From the NCBI GenBank assembly GCA_008933795.1, contig WBUJ01000014.1, positions 1-41,520 on the forward strand: DNA of 41,520 nt, written 5' to 3'. The notes beneath the pieces were generated by a model. It saw nothing but the letters and a program-made list of their open reading frames with translations. It was not told the DNA's origin and ran no database searches. The position numbers and the translations under genes are program-made. Shown here one piece after another: positions 16,739 through 27,504 of this stretch; position 1 is the stretch's first letter; every line of letters begins with the position of its first letter. This stretch comes from Candidatus Contendibacter sp. (GTDB taxonomy: Bacteria > Pseudomonadota > Gammaproteobacteria > Competibacterales > Competibacteraceae).

Positions 16739-17367
16739 AAACGGCAGGCATTTATGGGTTTTATCCGGTGGTGGACGATGTCCGTTGGCTGCGGCGTTTC
16801 CTGCCCTTGGGAGTGCGAACGGTTCAACTACGGATCAAGGAGCAGTCCACGTCCGCCGTTCAGCGCCAGATTCGCGAGGCGCTGGCCATTGCCGCCGACT
16901 ACGACGACTGCCAGATGATCATCAACGATTATTGGCGGGAAGCGATCACTCTGGGCGCAAACTGGCTGCACCTGGGGCAGGACGATCTGGCGGGCGCGGA
17001 TCGGGCGGCGATCCGCGCAGCGGGGATCAAGCTGGGGATCAGCACCCACAGCCCTAAAGAGTTGGCGAACGCCTTGGATGCGAAGCCCAATTACCTGGCG
17101 CTGGGACCGATTTACGAGACGACCTTGAAAAAGATGCCCTGGTCGCCCCAAGGTTTGGCCCGCATCGGCGAGTGGAAAGCCCGCTGTAGCGTTCCGCTGG
17201 TGGCGATTGGCGGGATCACGCTGGAGCGCGCGCAAGCCGTGCGGGCGGCGGGCGCGGACGCCATCGCGGTCGTCTCTGATGTGCTCAGCGCTTCCCATCC
17301 TGAGGACCGTGCGCGCGCCTGGCTGGATTTGTTTGGCGAAGCGGCGGCGCTTGCCCAAATCGGATAG
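16735..17367 (+). CDS. thiE: Thiamine-phosphate synthase ThiE
   Basis: 210 residues. Joins HMP-PP and thiazole phosphate into thiamine phosphate. The QLRIKEQS motif replaces the common [27 protein letters not shown] and [10 protein letters not shown] are diagnostic. It is coupled to thiG by ATGA. Having ThiE between thiG and thiF is a normal variant. No thiC or thiD is in the window. Confidence 0.93.
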   Translation: MKTAGIYGFYPVVDDVRWLRRFLPLGVRTVQLRIKEQSTSAVQRQIREALAIAADYDDCQMIINDYWREAITLGANWLHLGQDDLAGADRAAIRAAGIKLGISTHSPKELANALDAKPNYLALGPIYETTLKKMPWSPQGLARIGEWKARCSVPLVAIGGITLERAQAVRAAGADAIAVVSDVLSASHPEDRARAWLDLFGEAAALAQIG

Positions 17368-17379
17368 AGGAACTCTGGG

Positions 17380-18528
17380 ATGATCAGTTCTACCGATACA
17401 CCGCTCCCGCTGAGCAGCGCTGAGCAACTGCGTTACGCTCGTCACTTGAGCCTGCCAGAAATCGGGCTGGGCGGCCAACAGAAGTTGTGGCAAGCGAGCG
17501 TTCTGGTGATCGGCGCGGGTGGTTTGGGTGCGCCCGCCTTGCTGTATCTCGCAGCGGCGGGCGTAGGCCATCTGGGGATCATTGACCCGGATCGCGTGGA
17601 ACTCAGCAATCTCCAGCGGCAAATTTTGTACGCCACCGCCACCTGTGGCGGCGCCAAAGTCGAAGCCGCTCGCGACCGCTTACACGCCCTTAATCCACAT
17701 CTTCAGATCGATATCTACCCCGAAGCCTTCACACTCGCCAACGCCGACCGGCTGATTGCCGCATATGACGTGATCATCGAAGGCTCCGATCAGTTTGCTA
17801 CCAAGTATCTGGTAAACGATGCCTGTGTGCTGGCGGGCAAGCCGTACATCGGCGCCAGTATCCATGCCTTTTCGGGGATGCTGGCGGTCTACGCTGCACC
17901 TGAAGGCCCCTGCTATCGTTGTCTTTTCCCCGAGATTCCCGCCCCCGAAACCGTCCCAAGCTGTGCGCAAGCCGGTGTTTTGGGCACCGTGCCGGGGCTG
18001 TTTGGCGTCTTGCAGGCGCACGAGGCGCTGAAGCTGATCCTGGGAATCGGCGAGCCGCTGATCGGCGCGCTGCTTAAAATTGACTTGTTGACGATGCGCT
18101 TTCAACGTCTGCGGTTGCCGCGTGATCCGGGTTGCCCGCTGTGCGGCGAGTCGCCCACGATCCGCACGCTGGCCGAGGCCCCATGCGTCTGCGCCACTCC
18201 CGCAAACCGGCCCGACGACGCTCTGCCCTGGCTCAGCGTGGAGGCCAGCCAACAGCGCCCGGCCTTGCGCTGGGTGGATGTCCGCACCTCGGCTGAATTT
18301 GCCGCTGGCCATGTTCCTGGAGCGATCCATGCGCCGCTGGATCAGATTGAAGACTGGGCCGCTCATCTGGGGCCACACGATGATCTGTTGCTCTATTGCC
18401 AGCAGGGTGGGCGAACGGTGCAAGCCTATCAGCGGCTCCAGGGCGAGCTGCAAGGGCGGGTTTCGCTACTCCAGGGCGGCTATGAGGCCTGGTTGAAGGA
18501 CACGGGTGCGCAGACTTCGGCGACATGA
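17380..18528 (+). CDS. thiF: ThiF/MoeB-type adenylyltransferase fused to rhodanese
   Basis: 382 residues. Residues about 15-255 are an E1-like adenylating domain with the ATP loop GAGGLG (45-50), and zinc-binding CYRC and CPLC pairs. Residues about 280-378 are a rhodanese domain with active-site C340 in YCQQGGRT. It would adenylate ThiS (and perhaps MoaD) and hand over sulfur via the rhodanese cysteine, which can replace the separate ThiI sulfur-transfer step. It closes the thiamine cluster, 12 bases after thiE. Confidence 0.9.
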   Translation: MISSTDTPLPLSSAEQLRYARHLSLPEIGLGGQQKLWQASVLVIGAGGLGAPALLYLAAAGVGHLGIIDPDRVELSNLQRQILYATATCGGAKVEAARDRLHALNPHLQIDIYPEAFTLANADRLIAAYDVIIEGSDQFATKYLVNDACVLAGKPYIGASIHAFSGMLAVYAAPEGPCYRCLFPEIPAPETVPSCAQAGVLGTVPGLFGVLQAHEALKLILGIGEPLIGALLKIDLLTMRFQRLRLPRDPGCPLCGESPTIRTLAEAPCVCATPANRPDDALPWLSVEASQQRPALRWVDVRTSAEFAAGHVPGAIHAPLDQIEDWAAHLGPHDDLLLYCQQGGRTVQAYQRLQGELQGRVSLLQGGYEAWLKDTGAQTSAT

Positions 18529-18567
18529 ATCGTGGTGAACAGGCTATAAGCCAGCCTCACGCTGCGA

Positions 18568-18601
18568 ACCCTCGCCATCATAGGAAAATTTACACGAGGA
18601 A
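18568..18601 (+). repeat. Dispersed repeat copy 3
   Basis: CCCTCGCCATCATAGG then AAAATTTACACGAGGA: nearly identical to 5533-5566, on the same strand. It lies between the end of the thi cluster and the terminator of the amylase gene. Confidence 0.55.
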
Positions 18602-18620
18602 ATTCATCCGTCTTTCTCAC

Positions 18621-18646
18621 AAAAAACCCCGACACGCATGCCGGGG
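18621..18646 (-). terminator. Rho-independent terminator of the GH13 gene
   Basis: Read on the minus strand: CCCCGGCA, loop TGCG, TGTCGGGG, then six T. It lies 30 bases past the stop of the minus-strand amylase gene. Confidence 0.88.
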
Positions 18647-18675
18647 AGGGATAGCGAATCGCGCAACGTGTGGCG

Positions 18676-20850
<2,175 letters not shown>

Positions 20851-20964
20851 GGCCAGGGGTTCCGGGAACGATGGAAGATGGATAGCGAAAGTCTGTGAAG
20901 CATAGGCCAGAATTGAACCGGCAGCGGGGTGCGACGCGAATCTTCAACACCGGCAAAACGCTGT

Positions 20965-21423
20965 TCAGGAAGCACTGGCGCCATTCAGCGCGTGCGCCCG
21001 CATCACGAAGGCATTGACCGTTGTTAACGCCATTTGCGCCGCCCAGACATCGCCCAGGGGTTTGAGCCAGGGCGAGCGAAATTCGCAGTCGAGGGTAAAA
21101 GCGATGCGGCAGCCCCCTTCGGGCACGGGTACGGGCGCGAACAACCAACGGATGTCGAAACGGCGAAAGCTGCGATCCGCTGAAGTGACGGTAATGGAAT
21201 GCGGTGGGTTCAATACGGTGCGGCTGCGAAACCGATACGCGAGCAGCCCCAGCGCCAGGACCTGCTCGGTTTCGTAGGCGTCGGCGGCGCGGCGGACGAT
21301 CCGCGCCTCGCGCATCAGCGGCAAGAACTCGGGATAGCGCTCCACGTCGGCGACAAGGTCGAACATCCGCTGGGGAGCGATGGTCACCACGCGGCTTTCG
21401 TGGTGATGGGATGCCTTGGCCAT
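20965..21423 (-). CDS. ratA: RatA/Coq10-family START-domain protein
   Basis: 152 residues. VERYPEFLPLMREARIVRR and the DIRWLFAPVPVPEGGCRIAFTLDCEF segment are typical of the polyketide-cyclase-like Coq10/RatA family. Coq10 homologues bind ubiquinone and support respiration; RatA of E. coli was also described as a toxin blocking ribosome assembly. In many gammaproteobacteria it sits head-to-head with smpB, which is not found upstream here. Confidence 0.85.
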   Translation of the reverse strand: MAKASHHHESRVVTIAPQRMFDLVADVERYPEFLPLMREARIVRRAADAYETEQVLALGLLAYRFRSRTVLNPPHSITVTSADRSFRRFDIRWLFAPVPVPEGGCRIAFTLDCEFRSPWLKPLGDVWAAQMALTTVNAFVMRAHALNGASAS

Positions 21424-21761
21424 TGCGCTTTACTCTTTATCGTTATCGCGACAAGACGGGGTAATGATCCCATTGTACACGTTCGCGTCCTCTCTCCGAA
21501 CGTTATCGATGCCGGGCTCGAATTGCCAATCGCCTCCCCCGTCTTGCCGGGGACTTGGTCTTGTGGGAACGCTGGAGAACCATGGAACCGCTGGGGAAAC
21601 CATGCGGCGCAAAACCTGGCCCGCCGGCGCCCGTCAAGCAATCGGTTGACGCCCTTGGTAGAGTGGTTCAATGTAAACTCCCAATACCCAGATTTTGCAA
21701 CTTTGCGTAAAATTTTGGGCGTCAGCGATAGTGGGCGTCGGTAAAGCGAGGAAAGAAGACC
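21424..21761. other. Intergenic region between ratA and the small gene at 21762
   Basis: About 340 bases with no convincing gene and no sign of smpB or tmRNA. Around 21690-21723 an imperfect inverted repeat (CCCAGATTTT .. AAAATTTTGGG) lies some 40 bases before the next start and could be an operator or a weak stem-loop. Confidence 0.4.
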
Positions 21762-22004
21762 ATGAAAGTACGTGTTTACTCCTCCGAAATGGCTCATGGT
21801 CTGTTCGTCGTTATACCGGCTTCGACCGATCCCGCCTCGCTTCCAGCAGGGGTGAAGCGCCTCCTAAACGAGAACTCTTGGGTCAAGGAATTCGAGCTGT
21901 CGGCTGACAGGCCCACCATCGGCCTCGATGTCAATAAAGCGCTCGGCGACATCGAGGCGAAGGGTCATCACGTTACCAAACCGCAATTTCTTCTCGAGGA
22001 ATAA
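21762..22004 (+). CDS. Small protein of unknown function, 80 aa
   Basis: Starts at ATG 21762 after GAGGAAAG. Mixed alpha/beta pattern (MKVRVYSSEMAHGLFVVIP..) with no membrane span and an acidic end. I do not recognise the family. The good ribosome site and non-random composition support a real gene. Its last 32 bases overlap the convergent gene 21973-22248. Confidence 0.6.
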   Translation: MKVRVYSSEMAHGLFVVIPASTDPASLPAGVKRLLNENSWVKEFELSADRPTIGLDVNKALGDIEAKGHHVTKPQFLLEE

Positions 22005-22248
22005 TGGAATTGCCCAACGCGGAGATACCGAGGCCCAAGACGTCGTGGAGATCGCGCCCGGCGAGCCGGGGGGGCAGGACGCGAGTGGTCCAATACTCGG
22101 TAATTCCAGCCAGGGCGGCGCGTTGTCTCGAACCGACGCTGGCGTGAACGAGACGGCGGCCCTGTTGCAGGATGGCTATCTCCCGCGCCTGCCGCGCGGT
22201 CATGGCGCCGCGCAACTGGGCGTGGCGGATTCGGATCGTGGCGCTCAT
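21973..22248 (-). CDS. Small arginine-rich protein, unknown
   Basis: 91 residues from ATG 22248, with a GGGAGGG ribosome site; a longer frame extends to 22350 without one. The N-terminus MSATIRIRHAQLRGAMTARQ is basic, the rest is mixed helix. No family recognised. It overlaps the gene at 21762 tail to tail, so one of the two may be spurious. Confidence 0.4.
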   Translation of the reverse strand: MSATIRIRHAQLRGAMTARQAREIAILQQGRRLVHASVGSRQRAALAGITEYWTTRVLPPRLAGRDLHDVLGLGISALGNSIIPREEIAVW

Positions 22249-22462
22249 CTCATTCCCTCCCAAGCAAGTCATCTCCCGTGGGTAAAGGATGGCCCGGCGG
22301 GCAACGCCGGGCGATTCAGAGTTAAATAAGCATGATATGTGCCATATCACTGGCCCATTTAATCAAGACAGGATCTTCACCTCGGGACCAAAATCCCCGC
22401 TGCGTCCGGCCGATGACCCATCTTGCCGGGAACTCGGGACCGGTTTTCGCGTACAGTAAAAT

Positions 22463-23593
22463 ATGACCAAGAAAATCATCCTCACGATTGTTGGCCTGCT
22501 GATCCTCGTGGGATCGCTAGCCGGACTCAAGCTGTCTCAGTTCCAGACGATGATGGCGCAGGGCGCCCAGTTCACGCCGCCGCCGGAAACCGTCACCACC
22601 GCCGAGGTAAAACCGGATCGCTGGCAACCGACCCTGACCGCCATCGGTTCCGTCACCGCCGTCCAGGGCGTCATGGTTAGCGCCGAGATCTCGGGTACGG
22701 TCGAGAACATTGCGTTCGAATCGGGCGCGATCGCGAAAGCGGGCGAACTGCTGGTGGAACTCGACACCGCCATCGAACAGGCCCAACTGCGCTCGGCCGC
22801 CGCCAGCGCCGATCTGGCCCGCGCCAATCTGGATCGCGCCCGCACCATGCGCGCCAAGAACATGGTCTCCGCCGCCGATGCCGATGCCGCCGAGGCCCAG
22901 GCCAAGCAGACCCTCGCGCAGATGGACAACATCCGCGCCGCCATCGCCAAGAAGACCATCCGCGCGCCGTTCGCGGGCCGGCTCGGCATCCGCCAAGTCA
23001 ATCTGGGCCAGTTTCTCGACAATGGCGCGGCCATCGTCACGCTCCAGTCGCTCGATCCGGTGTATGTGGACTTTGCGCTGCCCCAACGCTATCTCTCCCA
23101 ACTCGGCGCGGGTATGGCCGTGCGGGTCGCCACCGACGCCTTTCCCCAGCAAACCTTCGAAGGCAAGATCACCGCCATCAGCCCCGAGGTGGACAGCGTG
23201 ACCCGCAACGTCCGCCTGCAAGCCACCCTGGCGAATCCCGGCGGTCGCCTGCAACCCGGCATGTATGTCGAGGTCGCCGCCGTGCTGCCGAAAATCGAGC
23301 AGGTGTTGCTGATCCCCGCCACGGCGGTGCTGTATGCGCCCTATGGCGACTCCGTGTTTGTCATCGAGGATAAAAAGGACGAGAAAACCGGTGCGGTCGG
23401 CAAGGTGCTGAACCAGAAATTCGTGCGGCTCGGTCCGGCCCGCGGCGATTTCGTGGTGGTGGCCTCCGGGATCGAGGCCGGGCAAACCCTGGTCAGCACC
23501 GGCGTGTTCAAGCTCCGCAACGGCATGAGCGTGGTGGTCAATAACGCGCTGGCGCCCCAACCCCAGCTCGCGCCCACGCCGGCGAATTCCTGA
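22463..23593 (+). CDS. RND efflux periplasmic adaptor (MexE-like)
   Basis: 376-residue membrane-fusion protein. Residues 5-25 form an N-terminal membrane anchor or signal. A lipoyl-like half (GTVENIAFESGAIAKAGELLVEL), a helical hairpin (about 105-160, rich in Ala/Gln/Arg), the second half (TIRAPFAGRLGIRQVNLGQ) and beta-barrel domains follow in the usual order. It links the inner-membrane pump to an outer-membrane channel. The permease gene starts seven bases after its stop. No regulator gene is adjacent. Confidence 0.93.
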   Translation: MTKKIILTIVGLLILVGSLAGLKLSQFQTMMAQGAQFTPPPETVTTAEVKPDRWQPTLTAIGSVTAVQGVMVSAEISGTVENIAFESGAIAKAGELLVELDTAIEQAQLRSAAASADLARANLDRARTMRAKNMVSAADADAAEAQAKQTLAQMDNIRAAIAKKTIRAPFAGRLGIRQVNLGQFLDNGAAIVTLQSLDPVYVDFALPQRYLSQLGAGMAVRVATDAFPQQTFEGKITAISPEVDSVTRNVRLQATLANPGGRLQPGMYVEVAAVLPKIEQVLLIPATAVLYAPYGDSVFVIEDKKDEKTGAVGKVLNQKFVRLGPARGDFVVVASGIEAGQTLVSTGVFKLRNGMSVVVNNALAPQPQLAPTPANS

Positions 23594-23600
23594 CCTCTTC

Positions 23601-26600
23601 ATGAAATCCTTCACCGATCTGTTCATCAGCCGGCCGGTGCTGGCCATCGTGGTCAACCTGGTGATCATCATCGCCGGCATCCAGGCCATCTTCACCCTCA
23701 ACGTCCGTCAGTACCCGCGCAGCGAAAACGCCAGCGTCACCGTCACCACCGCCTACATCGGCGCCAGCGCCAATCTGGTGCGCGGCTTCATCACCACGCC
23801 GCTGGAACGGGCCATCGCGGCGGCGGATGGCATCGAGTACCTGGAATCGCAGAGCGCGCAAGGGTTGTCCACCATTCGCGCCCGGTTGAAGCTGAACTAC
23901 GACGCGACCAAGGCGCTGGCCGAAATCGGCTCCAAGGTGGACCAGGTGCGCGGCGACCTGCCGCCGGAAGCCGAGGTGCCGGTTCTCAACATCGAATCCG
24001 CCGACAGCGAGTTTGCTTCCGCCTACCTGAGTTTCAGCTCCAACGTTCTCCAGCAGAACGAAATCACCGACTACTTGGTGCGGGTGGTGCAACCGCGCCT
24101 CACCGCCATCGCCGGCGTGCAGCGCGCCGAGATTCTGGGCGCCCGCACCTTCGCCATGCGGGTCTGGCTCAAACCCGACCGGCTGGCCGCGCTCAACCTC
24201 AGCCCGGTCCAAATCCGCCAGGCGCTGGCCGCCAACAACGTGCTGGCCGCCGTCGGTCGCACCAAGGGCGCGCTGGTTCAAGTCAACCTCACCACGAACA
24301 CGGATTTGCGTTCGGTCGAGGAATTCAAAAACCTGGTCATCCTGGAAAAGGGCAACACCTTGGTGCGGCTGCGGGATGTCGCGGAGGTCGTGCTCGGGGC
24401 CGAGGATTACGACGCCGAGGTGCGTTTTTCCGGGCAGACCGCCGTGTTCATGGGCATCTTTCCGCTGCCCAACGCCAACGCCATCGACGTGATCCGGCGG
24501 GTCCGCGCCGAAATGGCGCTGATCGAGAAGGAACTGCCGACCGGCTTGCAAACCTTCGTCGCCTACGACGCCACCAACTACATCAACAACGCCATCGTCG
24601 AAGTGGTGAAAACCCTGTCGGAAACCCTGTTGATCGTGGTGATCATCATCTTCCTGTTCCTGGGTTCGCTGCGCTCGGTGCTGGTGCCGGTCATCGCCAT
24701 TCCCATTTCACTGATCGGCGGCATCTTCCTGATGCAATTGTTCGGTTTCACCATCAACCTGTTGACCCTGTTGGCCATCGTGTTGTCGGTCGGGCTGGTG
24801 GTGGACGACGCCATCGTGGTGGTGGAGAACGTCGAGCGCCATTTGCGCGAGGGCCAGACGCCGTTCGACGCCGCCATTCTCGGCGCCCGCGAACTGATCG
24901 GCCCGATCATCGCCATGACCGTGACCCTGATCGCGGTCTACGCGCCGATTGGCCTGCAAGGCGGCCTGACCGGCTCGCTGTTTCGCGAGTTCGCCTTCAC
25001 CCTGGCGGGCGCGGTCACCATTTCCGGGATCGTGGCCCTCACCCTGTCGCCGATGATGTCGTCCAAACTGCTCAACGCCGAGGACGAGCAGCACTGGCTG
25101 CCGGCCCACATCAACGCCGCGTTCGACCGCTTGAAAAAGTTCTATGGCCACCTGCTCGACGGGGCGTTGAGCGCGCGCCCGGCGGTTTATCTGGCGTGGG
25201 GCGCGCTGGCGGTGCTGGTGGTCCCGATGTGGATGTTCTCGCCCGAGGAACTGGCGCCGAGCGAGGATCAGGGCGTGATCTTCGGTATCGTCGAAGCGTC
25301 GGCCAACTCTACCCTGGATCAGACCAGCACCTTCGCCGCCGCCGCCAACCAGGTGTTCCTGGGCGTGCCCGAAACCGAGTTCACCTTTCAGATCACCTTT
25401 CCCACCTCCGGTTTTGGCGGGATGGTGACCAAGCCCTGGAGCGAACGCGAGCGCACCGTCTTCGAAATCCTGCCGGAAGTGCAGCAGAAGCTGCAAGCCA
25501 TCCCCGGCATCCAGATGTTCCCGGTGACGCCGCCGGCGCTGCCGGGCGGGGGTCAGTTCCCGGTGGAATTCATCATCGCCTCGACCGCCGACACCCGCGA
25601 AATCCTCGCCATCGTCCAGCAGCTTCAACTCAAGGCGATCAGCAGCGGGATGTTCGCCTTTCCGCCGCCGATCGATGTCAAGATCGACCAGCCGCAGGCG
25701 GAGGTGGTCATCGACCGCGACAAGGTCGCCGCCCTCGGTCTCAATCTCCAGCAAGTCGGCGCCGACCTCGCCGCCGCTGTGGGCGGCAATTTCGTCAACC
25801 GCTTCAACATCGCCGGGCGCAGCTACAAGGTCATCCCACAGGTGGAGCGGATCGACCGGCTCAATCCCGAGCAACTGGAACATCTCTATGTCACCGGCCC
25901 GAACGGCCAGCTCGTGCCGCTGGGGGCGGTCGCCACCTTGCGCCAGAGCACGCAGGCGCGCTCGCTCAACCGCTTCCAGCAACTCAACGCGGTCAAGCTC
26001 AGCGGCGTGGCTATCCGCCCCCTCGATCAGGCGCTGCGCTTCCTGGAGGATGAAGCCGCCAAGCTGCTGCCGCAGGGCTATGTGATCGACTACACCGGCG
26101 AGTCGCGCCAGTTGCGCCTCGAAGGCGGCAGCCGGTTCTTCGCCACCATGGGCCTGGCCATCATCCTGATCTTTCTGGTGCTGGCGGCGCAGTTCAACAG
26201 CTTCCGCGATCCGCTGATCATCCTGCTCGGCTCGGTGCCGCTGGCGCTGTTTGGGGCGCTGGTCTTCACCTTCCTGAAGATCCCCGATCCAAACACCCCG
26301 TTTCCGCTGACCGAGGGCTGGACCACCACGCTCAACATCTATTCCAAGGTCGGGCTGGTGACGCTGATCGGGCTGATTGCCAAGAACGGCATCTTGATCG
26401 TGGAGTTCGCCAACAAGCTTCAGCGGGGCGGTCTCGGCAAGCTGGCGGCGGTGCATGAAGCCGCGTTGATCCGGCTGCGGCCGATTCTGATGACCAGCGC
26501 CGCCACCATTGCCGGCCACCTGCCGCTGACCCTGGTGACCGGGGCCGGGGCCGCCGCCCGCAATTCCATCGGCTTGGTGCTGGTCGGCGGCATCGCCATC

Positions 26601-26708
26601 GGCACGCTGTTCACCCTTTTTGTCGTGCCGGCGTTGTACATGCTGCTGGCCAAAGACCATACCCACGACCGCGACGCCGAGCAGGCGGCGGCGGTGGTTC
26701 ATGTTTGA
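23601..26708 (+). CDS. RND multidrug efflux permease (MexF/AcrB family)
   Basis: 1035 residues, the usual HAE1 length, with twelve membrane spans and two large periplasmic loops. The proton relay is intact: D402-D403 in VVDDAIVVVENV and the lysine in LIAKNGILIVEFAN. It exports drugs or other amphiphiles by proton antiport as part of a tripartite pump. No outer-membrane TolC-like gene is next to it, so it must borrow one. Its end overlaps the convergent csx16 gene by 10 bases. Confidence 0.95.
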   Translation: MKSFTDLFISRPVLAIVVNLVIIIAGIQAIFTLNVRQYPRSENASVTVTTAYIGASANLVRGFITTPLERAIAAADGIEYLESQSAQGLSTIRARLKLNYDATKALAEIGSKVDQVRGDLPPEAEVPVLNIESADSEFASAYLSFSSNVLQQNEITDYLVRVVQPRLTAIAGVQRAEILGARTFAMRVWLKPDRLAALNLSPVQIRQALAANNVLAAVGRTKGALVQVNLTTNTDLRSVEEFKNLVILEKGNTLVRLRDVAEVVLGAEDYDAEVRFSGQTAVFMGIFPLPNANAIDVIRRVRAEMALIEKELPTGLQTFVAYDATNYINNAIVEVVKTLSETLLIVVIIIFLFLGSLRSVLVPVIAIPISLIGGIFLMQLFGFTINLLTLLAIVLSVGLVVDDAIVVVENVERHLREGQTPFDAAILGARELIGPIIAMTVTLIAVYAPIGLQGGLTGSLFREFAFTLAGAVTISGIVALTLSPMMSSKLLNAEDEQHWLPAHINAAFDRLKKFYGHLLDGALSARPAVYLAWGALAVLVVPMWMFSPEELAPSEDQGVIFGIVEASANSTLDQTSTFAAAANQVFLGVPETEFTFQITFPTSGFGGMVTKPWSERERTVFEILPEVQQKLQAIPGIQMFPVTPPALPGGGQFPVEFIIASTADTREILAIVQQLQLKAISSGMFAFPPPIDVKIDQPQAEVVIDRDKVAALGLNLQQVGADLAAAVGGNFVNRFNIAGRSYKVIPQVERIDRLNPEQLEHLYVTGPNGQLVPLGAVATLRQSTQARSLNRFQQLNAVKLSGVAIRPLDQALRFLEDEAAKLLPQGYVIDYTGESRQLRLEGGSRFFATMGLAIILIFLVLAAQFNSFRDPLIILLGSVPLALFGALVFTFLKIPDPNTPFPLTEGWTTTLNIYSKVGLVTLIGLIAKNGILIVEFANKLQRGGLGKLAAVHEAALIRLRPILMTSAATIAGHLPLTLVTGAGAAARNSIGLVLVGGIAIGTLFTLFVVPALYMLLAKDHTHDRDAEQAAAVVHV

Positions 26709-27010
26709 GCGTGGAACGCCGGCCCGGCCAGAACCCGATACTCTTCCAGCCGCGCCCCAAACCGGTGCAGCTCGGCGGCGGACAATTCCCGCCCCCGCTG
26801 CTCCGGCGGCAGTTCCAGACTCAAGTGCAGGTAGCGCCCGCCGCGCTCGCACACCCGCGCCGCCAGGTGAATCGGCAGGGTGCCGATCACCCGGTCGCCG
26901 GGCTGGATGTTTTCGGGATCGAGATGGGCGATCGCCTGGTCTACGGCGACGCCCTCTCCGGCGGCCCAGTCCAGCGCGCCGGGATGACGGGAAACGAAGA
27001 AGGTGGTCAT
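26699..27010 (-). CDS. csx16: CRISPR-associated protein Csx16
   Basis: 103 residues. MTTFFVSRHPGALDWA, then VIGTLPIHLAARVCERGGRYLHLSLELP and RGRELSAAEL are the signature of Csx16 (VVA1548 family). Recent comparative work on type III systems suggests Csx16 degrades cyclic oligoadenylate, acting as an off switch; I state this from memory as family knowledge. The start ATG 27010 is four bases after the Uma2-family gene, in one operon with csx1. A longer frame to 27313 reads through the Uma2 gene and is not real. Confidence 0.88.
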   Translation of the reverse strand: MTTFFVSRHPGALDWAAGEGVAVDQAIAHLDPENIQPGDRVIGTLPIHLAARVCERGGRYLHLSLELPPEQRGRELSAAELHRFGARLEEYRVLAGPAFHAQT

Positions 27011-27014
27011 GGAA

Positions 27015-27494
27015 TTAATGCGTCTCAATAGACGCCGGGAACCGGGGCGCCAAGCGACTATGGGCCATTTCCCCATTTCGATCAAAGAAATGCAGTTCTC
27101 CAGCCTGGTCGCACAACCAAAATTCCTGGGCGCCGCACGCAAAATAGAGTTCCCGCTTTTCCCACATCTCATCAGTCGTATGAGACGGCGACAGAATTTC
27201 CACCATGATCTCCGGTGCTTCCAGATATGGATTCGCCCGACGATGGCGCGTAAAAAACGCCGTACTGCCCCAGGCGACATCACTGACCTTGACGCCATCA
27301 CCGGTTTGCACACTGCATTCCACTAACGGTTCACCATCTTCCAGCAATTTGGTCAGCCAGCGCACAATTCGGGCTTGATAAAGGCCATGCTGATTCGTGG
27401 CCGGACTCATGATGATTTGTCCCCGATGATTGGTTTCAACCTTAAACGGCATTTCCCGGAATAATGGACTATCACAGATTTCTTGCCAGTTCAT
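27015..27494 (-). CDS. Uma2-family PD-(D/E)XK endonuclease
   Basis: 159 residues. VKVSDVAW carries the Asp, PEIMVEILSPSHTTDEMWEKRELY the Glu and Lys of a PD-(D/E)XK nuclease core, and GAQEFWLCD is the typical Uma2 end. The N-terminal EICDSPLFREMPFKVETN is also standard. Uma2 proteins are common as single genes in many bacteria and their roles are mostly unknown. This one sits between csx1 (10 bases) and csx16 (4 bases), so it is co-expressed with CRISPR signalling genes. It is visibly AT-richer than the cas genes. Confidence 0.85.
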   Translation of the reverse strand: MNWQEICDSPLFREMPFKVETNHRGQIIMSPATNQHGLYQARIVRWLTKLLEDGEPLVECSVQTGDGVKVSDVAWGSTAFFTRHRRANPYLEAPEIMVEILSPSHTTDEMWEKRELYFACGAQEFWLCDQAGELHFFDRNGEMAHSRLAPRFPASIETH

Positions 27495-27504
27495 TATGTG
27501 ATCC

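Noticed and set aside
21424..21761. smpB or tmRNA gene beside ratA
   Set aside because: No SmpB-like frame and no tRNA-like acceptor ends are visible.
23538..26852. Long minus-strand frames antisense to the RND genes
   Set aside because: GC-rich codon-mirror frames of the real permease and adaptor; no family resemblance.
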